Shown here: one piece after another, positions 17,451-25,945 of the stretch
Layout of the letters: every line of letters begins with the position of its first letter
Position numbering within the stretch: position 1 is the stretch's first letter
Source: RDXT01 sp033765305
GTDB lineage: Bacteria; Bacteroidota; Bacteroidia; J057
NCBI GenBank assembly: GCA_033765305.1
Contig: JANRID010000010.1
Coordinates: forward strand, 124,001 to 188,000
Direction: 5' to 3'
Length of the DNA: 64,000 nt
Notes under the pieces: model-generated
The model's database searches: none
Told to the model about the DNA's origin: nothing
Seen by the model: only the letters and a program-made list of their open reading frames with translations
Translations under genes and position numbers: made by a program

Positions 17451-18161
17451 ATGCCGGAACCCTTGTCCGCCGATTTCGCTGGGGGCCAGACCCTGCTGTT
17501 CGACAAACCGTCGGGCTGGACGTCATTCGATGTGGTGAACAAGGTCCGGCGGCTGACCCGGCATAAAAAAGTAGGCCATGCCGGCACCCTGGACCCTTTG
17601 GCGACGGGTTTGCTGATCCTCTGCACCGGCAAGCACACCAAGCGGATCGAGGAGATTCAGGCTGGCGAAAAGGAATACGAGCTGGTCTTCAAGCTCGGCG
17701 CAGTCACAGCGTCGTACGACGCCGAATTTCCCGAAACGCAGATCTGCGACGCCAGCGGCGTCACCCAGGCTGCTATCGAAGCGCTGCTGCCGCAGTTTAC
17801 GGGCGAGATCCAGCAGGTGCCGCCGGCCTTTTCGGCGGTGAAGGTGGGGGGCAAACGGGCCTATGCGGCCGCGCGGACGGGCAAGCCCCTGGAGCTGAAA
17901 GCGCGCACGGTGCAGGTATATGCCTTCGGGCTGCTGGACCGCGAGCTGCCGCCGGCGCATGCGGCCGCGCGGGTGCGGTGCAGCAAGGGCACCTACATCC
18001 GTAGCCTGGTCCACGATCTGGGGCAGGCCCTCGGCACCGGCGCCTATCTGACGGAGCTGCGCCGGACGGCCATTGGCCCCTGGCGGGTCGAAGATGCCTG
18101 GAGCCTCGACCGCTTCGAAGCTGCGCTCCGCGCGCTGCAAGCCGGAGACCCGGCCGCATAA
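17451..18161 (+). CDS. truB: tRNA pseudouridine(55) synthase
   Basis: 236 residues. The TruB signature region is clear: LLFDKPSGWTSFDVVNKVRR, then KVGHAGTLDPLATGLLILC with the catalytic aspartate in GTLDPLATG, and RCSKGTYIRSLVHDLG near residue 175. It makes pseudouridine 55 in the T-loop of tRNAs. I chose the ATG at 17451; an in-frame GTG at 17424 would add nine residues but lies almost directly on the proS stop codon. It is probably co-transcribed with proS. Confidence 0.93.
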   Translation: MPEPLSADFAGGQTLLFDKPSGWTSFDVVNKVRRLTRHKKVGHAGTLDPLATGLLILCTGKHTKRIEEIQAGEKEYELVFKLGAVTASYDAEFPETQICDASGVTQAAIEALLPQFTGEIQQVPPAFSAVKVGGKRAYAAARTGKPLELKARTVQVYAFGLLDRELPPAHAAARVRCSKGTYIRSLVHDLGQALGTGAYLTELRRTAIGPWRVEDAWSLDRFEAALRALQAGDPAA

Positions 18162-18333
18162 CCTTCCGGCAGGATTATCCGTTTCATCTAACCGGCTCGC
18201 TGCCAACCTGTCCGCACCGGGTGGCAGGCAGCAGTTCAGGCGCCGGGGAGCCGTTGGACGGGAAATTCCGTCGGCCCGCACCGGCTTTTGACCGTTTGAG
18301 ATGCCCCGGATACAGCGGTGCTGTCCCATGCTG

Positions 18334-18341
18334 TATCTTTG
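18334..18341 (+). promoter_or_regulatory. Candidate -7 element ahead of the TPR gene
   Basis: TATCTTTG matches the Bacteroidota -7 element TAnnTTTG and lies 30 bases before the ATG at 18372. No TTG is found at the expected 20-21 base distance upstream, so this is weaker than the other promoters listed. Confidence 0.4.
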
Positions 18342-18371
18342 GGCTTGTTCTGTCCGGATGACCCGCACCGC

Positions 18372-21300
18372 ATGATTGAAGATGATCGCCCGCTTGTAAC
18401 CATCGCCTGCCTGCTCGATGACGCTGGCACGCACGACCGGCATTCGCTGCAGCGCTGTGAAACGCTGCAGCGCTACCTGTCTGTGATGGACAAAAGCGGA
18501 CAGGGCGATGCTGCGCTGATTGCGCAGGGAAGCGGATATACGGTCGAGCAGCTCGACTCGGTACGCGACCGGCTGGCGGTGCTGCATGTGGACGGCTCCC
18601 CCGGCGGCAATGATATGCCGGCTTTTCCGGCGCTGACCGGCATGCGCCGGATTCCGGCGGATGCGCTGGCGCAGGAGCTTGCCCATTTTCCCCGGCTGCA
18701 GCTGATCACGCTCAGCGGCCCCGGCATGGAGCGGCTGGCCGCCTCCCTGTACGAGGCCGGTGTGCCGGCTGTAGCCCTGCTTCCATACGACGAAGCAGGA
18801 TCGAGCGCCGCAGAAGGCCTGTATCTGGCGCTGCTCCAGGGGCGTACCTTAGCGCAGGCGTGGGAAGAGGCCCTGGCCGAGACGCCGGTCTGGCGGCGGG
18901 AAGGCCTGTCGATCCGCTATTCCGGCGACGATGCGCGTGCGGCAGGCTGGCGCCTCCGCAATCCGCTGCTCATTCCCGTGGCGGAGCTGGAGCAGATCCG
19001 CAAACTGCGCCCGGTGCAGGCCGGGGCCGGCTTTCCGGAGCTGGCGGCAGAGCCGCCGCGTCCGGAGCCGGTACTTACGGGCTCCCTGCGCGAGCCGGGC
19101 GAAGGCCCGGACAGCCGGCGCCGCCCGGTGCGCAAGCGCCCCCAGAAGCCTGGAACGCCCTCCGGCGCTCCGGCATTCGATGTGCGCATCCTGCGCCGGG
19201 GGCTGCGGATCGGGATAGCCGTTCTGCTGACCGCTGCCGCCACGCTTGCCGTCTGGCAGTATCCCCGCCTGAAACGGACCCTCAAAATCCTCGCCGAACG
19301 CCTGCCGGGCAGCGAGCCCGTCTGCCCTTTTCCGGAGCAGGACAAGCGCTATCACGTGCTGGTGCTGCCCTATGTCCATGAGCCCGACTGCAGCGAGGGC
19401 GATCCCCAGCTCCGCGAAGACCTCTACAAGCGCCTCGATGTGCTCCGCAACCAGTCCGGATATCCGGTCGAATTCCGGAGCATGTACGTGGCTGACTGCA
19501 ACGAGCTGAATACCAATGCCCGCGAACTGATCGCCTCCTGCAATGCGGATTTGATTGTCTGGGGCCGCTATTTCACTGACCCGGTCACCCAGCAGGAGAC
19601 CTTCGTGCTCGAACTCCGCACCGCCAACCGATACCGGGAACAGTCCTACGTGCAGGGCACGGAAACCCTCCGCCGCATGCCGCGCAATCAGCTTTCGTCC
19701 GGGATCAGCGGCCTGCATACGCAGGTGGAAAACCTGATTTTCTGGGCACTGGCTTACCGCAGCATGGACCAGGGCCGCTACCGCCAGGCCATGAGCCACC
19801 TGGGCAAGATCGCTGTGACCGGGCCGGAGGTGGAAACCCTGCATGCCTCTGCGCTCGTGCAGTGCTATGTGCGTGCCGGCCAGTTCGAGCAGGCGCTGGC
19901 ATTTTTCTCGGACAAAATCGAACGCCAGCCCCGCGATCCGGGCCTCTACTGCGAACGTGCGGAGATCTATGCCCAGCTCAGCCGCTATGAGGATGCGCTG
20001 GCGGATTACAACCTGGCGCTGACGGTGGATCCGGCCAATATCAGCGGCCTGCTGGGCCGGGCCGCGCTCTACGGCAAGATGGGCGCCACCGATCAGGCGC
20101 TCCGCGACCTGGACCAGATTCTGGTGCAGAACCCGGATCTGGCGCCGGTGTACCACCGCAGGGGCGAGATTCTGGCTGCGGTAGGGCGCTATCCGGAAGC
20201 CATCGTGGATTTCAACAAGGCGCTCGCGATTCATCCCGAATATGCGGAAGCCTATCTGAGCCGTGCGCGGGTGCGCAGCGCACAGGGGCAGACGGATGCG
20301 GCCGTCGCCGATGCGGACCATGCCGTGCGGCTGTTTCCGGGGTATCTGGATGCCTCGGCATTTCTGGCCGGCCTGTACATTGCCCAGGGCAATTGGAACG
20401 AAGCCCTTGCTGCCTATACGCGCATCATCACGCAGCAGCCTTCAGCGGCAGCACTGACCGGGCGCGGCGAAATTTTCGAGCGGATGCGGAAGACAGACGA
20501 GGCGCTGGCCGATTACAACCGGGCCCTCGAGCTGGAGCCCGGACATGTAGCGGCGCTTACCGACCGTACCCGGCTCTATGAGCTGCGGGGCGAATATGCC
20601 CTGGCGCTCACCGATCTGGACTCCCTGCTGGCGCATCTGGAGGATGATCCGGGGCTATGGCTCGCGCATGGGCGCGTGCAGACCCGGCTCCGCCGCTGGG
20701 ACCCGGCGCTCGAAGACTTCAACCGCAGCCTCGAACGCGGGGGAAATCCTGCCGAGGTGCTGCCTGAACGGGCAGCGGTGTACCTGGCCCGGAACATGCG
20801 GGCGGAAGCGCTCGCCGATGCCAGCGAGGCCCTGCGCCTGGCCCCTTCAAATCCGGCGGTGCTGCTGCTGCGGGCCAGGCTGCTGGCGGATGAAGGCCGA
20901 CAGGAGGCCGCGCTCGAGGACCTCGGCAAGGTATTGGCCGCAGCGCCGCAGCTTGCCGAGGCCTGGGTGGCCCGCGGACGCATCTGGCTGGCGCAGGGCA
21001 AGACCTCCGCAGCCCTGCAGGACTTTGCCAAAGCCCTCTCGATCGATCCCGGCCTGGCCGATGCCTACCGCTTCCGTGCGCAGGCATACAGCCGCCAGGG
21101 CGATACGGCGCGCGCCCATGCCGACTTCGACGCAGCGGTCCGCCTCGCGCCGCAGCAGGCGGAAGCCTTTGCGGACCGTGCGGATTTTTTCTTCCGCACC
21201 GGCGCATACGCCCAGGCAATTGCCGACTATGATGAGGCGCTGCGCCTCGGGCAGTTTTTGTCGCATGAAATGCGGCTGCGGAAAATTGCCATGCTGGAGC

Positions 21301-22067
21301 AGACCGGCCAGTATGCCGAGGCGCTCAATACGCTCAACCAGCTGGTGCGGGACTTTCCGGATTCCGCACGGCTTTACAGCCGCAGGGGGCATATGTACCG
21401 CGAAATGGGCAAAATCAGCCAGGCGGAAAAAGAATTCGACCAGGCGCTGCAGATGGAGCCAGGGCTGCCCGACGCGTGGCTGGGCCGTGCGGCGCTGTAT
21501 GCCCAGCTTGAAAACTACATGCAGGCCCTGGAATCCTATAATGAGGCTCTGCGCCAGAATCCGCGTCTGGCAGCCGGGTACCATGCACGCGGAAGCGTGT
21601 ATGCGCAGCTGGAGACGTACGACAAGGCCCTGGCCGATTTCAACCAGGCCATCCGGCTCGATCCGGGCCTGGCCGATGCGTACCGGAGCCGGGGCGACCT
21701 GTTCCGCAAGGCGAGCGATTATCCCCGCGCCTTGCAGGATTACTCCCAGGCCATCCGGCTGCACCCGGCGCATGCGGATGCGCTGTATCAGCGCGGGTCG
21801 CTGTATGCATTGCAGGGGCGCTACGATCTGGCCATTGCCGATCTGCGGCGTTCGTCGCAGCTGCGTCCGCAGGACGGGCTGCGCTATGGGTCGCTGGCTA
21901 AGATTTATGCCCAGCAGCGGCAGGACGAGCTGTTTTTCCAGCATATCGAGCTGGCGCTTCAGCACGCGTATCCGGCCTTCGAGCTCAGCCGGGACCCGAT
22001 CTACAAGCCGTACCAGCAGCACCCCCGGTTCAGGGCGCTGCTGGAGGCCTATGAGTCTCAGAAGTGA
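18372..22067 (+). CDS. Membrane TPR protein with degenerate CHAT-like N-terminal domain
   Basis: 1231 residues from the ATG at 18372. Residues 1-170 resemble the CHAT (caspase-like) domains common in Saprospiria TPR proteins: QELAHFPRLQLITLSGPG, then EAGVPAVALLPYD and GRTLAQAWEEAL. However, the usual GH and NGC catalytic positions read LHVDGSPG (71-78) and LSGPG (114-118), with no Cys, so it should be inactive. One membrane helix lies at about 279-297, then a globular domain (317-470; DKRYHVLVLPYV, DLIVWGRYF). About 22 TPR units fill 473-1215 (pattern ALADYNxALxLxPxxAxAYxxRA). A scaffold or sensor at the membrane is the likely role. Its 3' end overlaps the convergent USP gene by 10 bases. The function is unknown. 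Confidence 0.8.
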   Translation: MIEDDRPLVTIACLLDDAGTHDRHSLQRCETLQRYLSVMDKSGQGDAALIAQGSGYTVEQLDSVRDRLAVLHVDGSPGGNDMPAFPALTGMRRIPADALAQELAHFPRLQLITLSGPGMERLAASLYEAGVPAVALLPYDEAGSSAAEGLYLALLQGRTLAQAWEEALAETPVWRREGLSIRYSGDDARAAGWRLRNPLLIPVAELEQIRKLRPVQAGAGFPELAAEPPRPEPVLTGSLREPGEGPDSRRRPVRKRPQKPGTPSGAPAFDVRILRRGLRIGIAVLLTAAATLAVWQYPRLKRTLKILAERLPGSEPVCPFPEQDKRYHVLVLPYVHEPDCSEGDPQLREDLYKRLDVLRNQSGYPVEFRSMYVADCNELNTNARELIASCNADLIVWGRYFTDPVTQQETFVLELRTANRYREQSYVQGTETLRRMPRNQLSSGISGLHTQVENLIFWALAYRSMDQGRYRQAMSHLGKIAVTGPEVETLHASALVQCYVRAGQFEQALAFFSDKIERQPRDPGLYCERAEIYAQLSRYEDALADYNLALTVDPANISGLLGRAALYGKMGATDQALRDLDQILVQNPDLAPVYHRRGEILAAVGRYPEAIVDFNKALAIHPEYAEAYLSRARVRSAQGQTDAAVADADHAVRLFPGYLDASAFLAGLYIAQGNWNEALAAYTRIITQQPSAAALTGRGEIFERMRKTDEALADYNRALELEPGHVAALTDRTRLYELRGEYALALTDLDSLLAHLEDDPGLWLAHGRVQTRLRRWDPALEDFNRSLERGGNPAEVLPERAAVYLARNMRAEALADASEALRLAPSNPAVLLLRARLLADEGRQEAALEDLGKVLAAAPQLAEAWVARGRIWLAQGKTSAALQDFAKALSIDPGLADAYRFRAQAYSRQGDTARAHADFDAAVRLAPQQAEAFADRADFFFRTGAYAQAIADYDEALRLGQFLSHEMRLRKIAMLEQTGQYAEALNTLNQLVRDFPDSARLYSRRGHMYREMGKISQAEKEFDQALQMEPGLPDAWLGRAALYAQLENYMQALESYNEALRQNPRLAAGYHARGSVYAQLETYDKALADFNQAIRLDPGLADAYRSRGDLFRKASDYPRALQDYSQAIRLHPAHADALYQRGSLYALQGRYDLAIADLRRSSQLRPQDGLRYGSLAKIYAQQRQDELFFQHIELALQHAYPAFELSRDPIYKPYQQHPRFRALLEAYESQK

Positions 22068-22903
22068 AACGCCAGCAGCGGGATGCGGGAGTGCATCGTC
22101 ATGTGGTGCAGCAGGGTTTCATGGGCGGGGTCTGATGCGCGGTAGCGCCGGCGGGGCACCAGGGCGATCAGATCGGCTTCAATTTCTTCGGCACATCGCA
22201 TCAGGCCTACGCGCAGGTCGTGTTCGGGGCGGATGCTGAGGGCAACTGCCTTGCCTGCGGCCTGGAGGTCTGCGATCCGGGCCTGCATGCGGGCGGATTC
22301 GGCCTGGGCTTCTTCGCCCTGCCCCACATATACGCAGTGGATGGTTGCGCGGAGGGGGGCGGCCCATTCGAGGGCGCTGGTCAGCACCTCGCCTGCGGCA
22401 TCTTCGGGGCTGCAGGCAAACGCGATCTGGCGGATCGGACGCCAGCCGGCGGTCGTGGGCACTGTCAGCACAGGGCAGGCAGCAGATTCCATGACGCGGG
22501 TCGCCACGCTGCCGAGAATCGATTCGGAGATGCTCTTTTCCCCGGCTGTGCCGAGCACGATCAGGCTGGCCTGCAGGGTTTCAGCGGCCCGTACGATGGA
22601 TTCGATCGCTTCGCCGGATTCCGCATGGATCGACACATCCACAGTAGGCGCAATGCGCGCTGCGCGCACGGCTTCCTGGCGCAGATGTTGCTCGGCATGG
22701 GTGCGTTTTTCAGCCTCCATGGTATCTACCAGCTCGCGGGGGATGCTGGTGGCGACCGGAGGCGTATAATACGCGTGCATCAGAATGACCCTTGCGCCTT
22801 TCTGTGCAGCCAGCTCCAGCGCGTAGTCTGTAGCGCGGGTGGCTACTTCCGAGAAGTCGGTCGGGATCAGAATGGTGCGGAGGTGAGATACCGGTGTGTA
22901 CAT
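22058..22903 (-). CDS. Universal stress protein, tandem two-domain
   Basis: 281 residues, two Usp domains. The first (1-150) starts ILIPTDFSEVATRATDYAL and carries the ATP-binding pattern G-2x-G-9x-G-S (LGTAGEKSISESILGS), so it probably binds ATP. The second (about 155-281) begins RQIAFACSPEDAAG and lacks that glycine pattern. Two-domain USPs of this length are typical of Bacteroidota. It is transcribed away from the cbb3 oxidase locus; a TAATTTCG at 22964-22971 on this strand could be its -7 element. The neighbouring oxidase genes suggest a role in low-oxygen or energy stress (inference). Confidence 0.9.
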   Translation of the reverse strand: MYTPVSHLRTILIPTDFSEVATRATDYALELAAQKGARVILMHAYYTPPVATSIPRELVDTMEAEKRTHAEQHLRQEAVRAARIAPTVDVSIHAESGEAIESIVRAAETLQASLIVLGTAGEKSISESILGSVATRVMESAACPVLTVPTTAGWRPIRQIAFACSPEDAAGEVLTSALEWAAPLRATIHCVYVGQGEEAQAESARMQARIADLQAAGKAVALSIRPEHDLRVGLMRCAEEIEADLIALVPRRRYRASDPAHETLLHHMTMHSRIPLLAFHF

Positions 22904-23160
22904 GAGCCCAGGATTGGTAGAAGGGGATACAGTCTGATGTCGGAAGAATCATGAGAGTCAGGGCGAAATTATCCGTGCAGCTCCTGCGCGCTGGATAGCC
23001 CTGCGCATCGGCTGCGGTGACTCTCGTCATCTCCGGGGTAAAAATGAGAAAAATCATTCAGATCCGCATGCCCTGTCATCAGCCTCTGCAAGGCATTGCG
23101 CGAAGTTGCATGGTATTACCGGTTTCTCTCCGGTTTTTCCACCACCCAATCCGAGAGAAC

Positions 23161-25617
23161 GTGCCACCGCTGTCTGTTTCTGCCCCGCAGCCATCTGCGG
23201 CCTTGCGCTGCTACCATTGCGGAGAGACTTGCCCTGACGCTTCCATCAGCGTGCAGGACAAGCATTTCTGCTGCCAGGGCTGCAAAATGGTGTATGAGGT
23301 GCTGCAATCCCACGAGATGTGCACCTACTACGACCTGGAAGCCAACCCCGGCATCCAGCTCAAGTCTCCCAAACCCGATCAGGCCTTCAGTTTTCTGGAC
23401 CAGCCGGAAATTGTGGACCGCCTGCTGGCCTACCGCGATGAAAAAAACGCGCGGGTCACGTTCTTCCTGCCGCAGATGCACTGCGCCTCGTGCATCTGGC
23501 TGCTCGAAAACCTCTACCGCCTCAAGCCGGGCATCCGGCGTTCGCGGGTGGAGTTTCTCAAAAAGGAGATCGACCTGACCTTTGCGCCGCAGGAAGTCTC
23601 GCTGCGCGAGGTGGTGCAGCTGCTGGCCAGCATCGGCTATGAGCCGGACCTGCATCTGGACGCCTTGCGGCAGAAGCCTGCACGGCACAACAGCACCGCA
23701 TTTTACTTCCGCCTCGGCGTGGCCGGCTTCTGCTTCGGCAACATCATGCTGATGAGCTTTCCGGAGTACCTGGGGCTGGATCCGGAATCCGAGCCGGAGT
23801 TCCGGCGGTTTTTCGGCTATCTGAATCTGCTGCTGGCGCTGCCGGTCTTTTTCTACAGTGCGTCGGGCTTTTTCCAGTCTGCCTGGACCGGCCTCAAGCG
23901 CCGCTATCTCAATATCGATGTGCCGATTGCGCTGGGGATCCTCGCCTTGTTCGGGCGCAGCGCCTACGAGATCCTCACCGATACAGGCGCCGGATATATG
24001 GATTCGCTGGCGGCCCTGATTTTCTTTCTGCTTTCGGGGCGCTGGTTCCAGAACCGGACGTATGACAGCCTCAATTTCGACCGGGATTATACGGCGTATT
24101 TCCCCATTTCCGCCACCCGCATGCACGAGGGGCAGGAGGAAAGCGTCACCATTACCCAGCTGCATCCGGGCGATACCATCCTGGTGCGCAATCAGGAGCT
24201 GATCCCGGCGGACGCAGTGCTGCTGAGCGGATCGGCGCAGGTGGACTACAGCTTTGTGACGGGAGAAGCCGAGCTGGTTTCGCGGCGAAAGGGCGACCTG
24301 CTCTATGCCGGCGGGCGGCTGGCGGGCAGTGCGGTGGAAATGACGCTGGTCAAAGCTGTCTCGCAGAGCTATCTGACCCAGCTCTGGAACCACGACAGCT
24401 TCCAGCAGGCACCGGACCGCGGCATTGCCGCATTTACGGACCGGCTGGGGCGGCGCTTCACCATTGCGGTGATGAGCATTGCGCTGCTGGCTGCGGGATA
24501 CTGGCTGTGGGCGGATTCGGCGGCTACGGCGGTGCACGTGTTCACCTCGGTGCTGATTGTCGCGTGCCCGTGCGCGCTGGCGCTCAATGCGCCTATTACC
24601 CTGGGCAATGCGCTGCGGATTCTGGGGCGGTCCCAGTTCTACCTGAAGAATACCCAGGTCGTGGAGCGGCTGGCGGAGATCACGCGGATCGTATTCGACA
24701 AGACGGGCACCATTACCCACAAGCGCGGCCGCGAGGCGGTGCAGGTGGAGGGGCAGCTGTCTGCGGAGGAGCGGGGGCTGCTGAGCCTGCTGGTGCGGCA
24801 ATCGGGCCACCCGGTGAGCCGGACGCTGGCGGCATGGGCAGGCCCGGCGGCGGAGCAGATGCCTGAAGGCTACCGCGAGATTCCAGGGCAGGGCATTTCG
24901 GCCCGGATCGGCGGGCACGCAGTGGCGCTGGGCAATGCCGCATTTGCTGCGGGGCAGGGATGCCAGGTGGCCGATGTGCAGGGTTCCACCTATCTGCTGA
25001 TCGACGGCCAATGCCGGGCAGCGTTCCGGATGGATGCGCAGTACCGTCCGGGGCTGCAGGAGCTGCTGCAGCGGCTGCGGCAGCGCTACCGGCTGTCGCT
25101 GATCTCAGGCGACCACGACCGCGAGCGCGGGACGCTTGCCGGGTGGTTTCCGGAAGGGGCCGATCTGCACTTCGAGCAGAGCCCGCACGACAAGCTGGCG
25201 TATGTGGAGGCGCTGCAGCGCAACGGCGAGGTGGTGCTGATGGCCGGCGACGGCCTCAACGATGCAGGCGCGCTGCAGATGAGCGATGCCGGCATCGCGG
25301 TGACGGAAGATGCCGACGCCTTTTCGCCTGCGTGCGACGGCATCCTGCACGGCAGCCGGCTTTCGCAGCTCGACCGCCTGCTGCAGTTCAGCCGGGACAG
25401 CATGCGCATGGTGCGCATGGGGCTGCTGATTTCGCTCGGCTACAACGTCGTAGGGCTGACCATCGCGGTGCAGGCCCAGCTCTCGCCGGTGGTGGCGGCC
25501 ATTCTGATGCCGCTCAGCTCGGTGTCGGTGGTGGGCTTCGGCCTGCTGACGACCTGGGTGCTGGGGCGGAAGATGGAGGCGGCGCAGTCGGCGGCACCTT
25601 CCGCGACTTACAAATGA
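23161..25617 (+). CDS. ccoI: Copper-translocating P-type ATPase of the cbb3 locus (CcoI/FixI)
   Basis: 818 residues from the GTG at 23161; ATGs at 23110, 23068 and 23044 are possible alternatives but add poorly conserved sequence. A Cys-rich N-terminal metal-binding module (CYHCGETC, FCCQGCKMVYEV) is followed by an HMA-like domain with HCASC. The P1B core has the membrane motif CPCALALNAP, phosphorylation site DKTGTITH and hinge GDGLNDAGAL. CcoI delivers copper to the CuB centre of the cbb3 oxidase encoded directly downstream. The HMA copy and the CPC motif argue for Cu+ transport. Confidence 0.92.
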   Translation: MPPLSVSAPQPSAALRCYHCGETCPDASISVQDKHFCCQGCKMVYEVLQSHEMCTYYDLEANPGIQLKSPKPDQAFSFLDQPEIVDRLLAYRDEKNARVTFFLPQMHCASCIWLLENLYRLKPGIRRSRVEFLKKEIDLTFAPQEVSLREVVQLLASIGYEPDLHLDALRQKPARHNSTAFYFRLGVAGFCFGNIMLMSFPEYLGLDPESEPEFRRFFGYLNLLLALPVFFYSASGFFQSAWTGLKRRYLNIDVPIALGILALFGRSAYEILTDTGAGYMDSLAALIFFLLSGRWFQNRTYDSLNFDRDYTAYFPISATRMHEGQEESVTITQLHPGDTILVRNQELIPADAVLLSGSAQVDYSFVTGEAELVSRRKGDLLYAGGRLAGSAVEMTLVKAVSQSYLTQLWNHDSFQQAPDRGIAAFTDRLGRRFTIAVMSIALLAAGYWLWADSAATAVHVFTSVLIVACPCALALNAPITLGNALRILGRSQFYLKNTQVVERLAEITRIVFDKTGTITHKRGREAVQVEGQLSAEERGLLSLLVRQSGHPVSRTLAAWAGPAAEQMPEGYREIPGQGISARIGGHAVALGNAAFAAGQGCQVADVQGSTYLLIDGQCRAAFRMDAQYRPGLQELLQRLRQRYRLSLISGDHDRERGTLAGWFPEGADLHFEQSPHDKLAYVEALQRNGEVVLMAGDGLNDAGALQMSDAGIAVTEDADAFSPACDGILHGSRLSQLDRLLQFSRDSMRMVRMGLLISLGYNVVGLTIAVQAQLSPVVAAILMPLSSVSVVGFGLLTTWVLGRKMEAAQSAAPSATYK

Positions 25618-25701
25618 TAAAAGTCATATAGCACTTCCTGCATGGTCATCCGTGCCCGGCGGTGCCCCTTATACCTTTATCCCGATAATCCTCGGAGCAG
25701 T

Positions 25702-25890
25702 ATGAGCGCCATTTTTGTACTCATCATCATCAGTCTGATTGTGGCAGGCGGGTTCCTGGCCCTGTTTCTCTGGGCTGTCCGGAACGGGCAGTATGAGGAC
25801 AATTACACCCCGGCGGTGCGGATGCTCTGGGACGACGACGGCAGCCCGTCCGGGAAGCGCCAGACAACTGGCAAGCCGGACGAACACTAA
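25702..25890 (+). CDS. ccoS: cbb3 oxidase maturation protein CcoS
   Basis: 62 residues from the ATG at 25702. One membrane helix (about 4-27, IFVLIIISLIVAGGFLALFL) is followed by the CcoS signature FLWAVRNGQYEDNYTPAVRML, in which the GQYxD motif is diagnostic. The tail is short and polar. CcoS is needed for cofactor insertion into cbb3 oxidase. Position between ccoI and ccoNO is the standard Bacteroidota order. An upstream in-frame start at 25642 gives an implausible Arg/Pro-rich leader and is rejected. Confidence 0.93.
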   Translation: MSAIFVLIIISLIVAGGFLALFLWAVRNGQYEDNYTPAVRMLWDDDGSPSGKRQTTGKPDEH

Positions 25891-25945
25891 GCACATTCCC
25901 TCTTCCTCAATATCCTTTCAGAACTGACCAACACCAATTCGGCGT

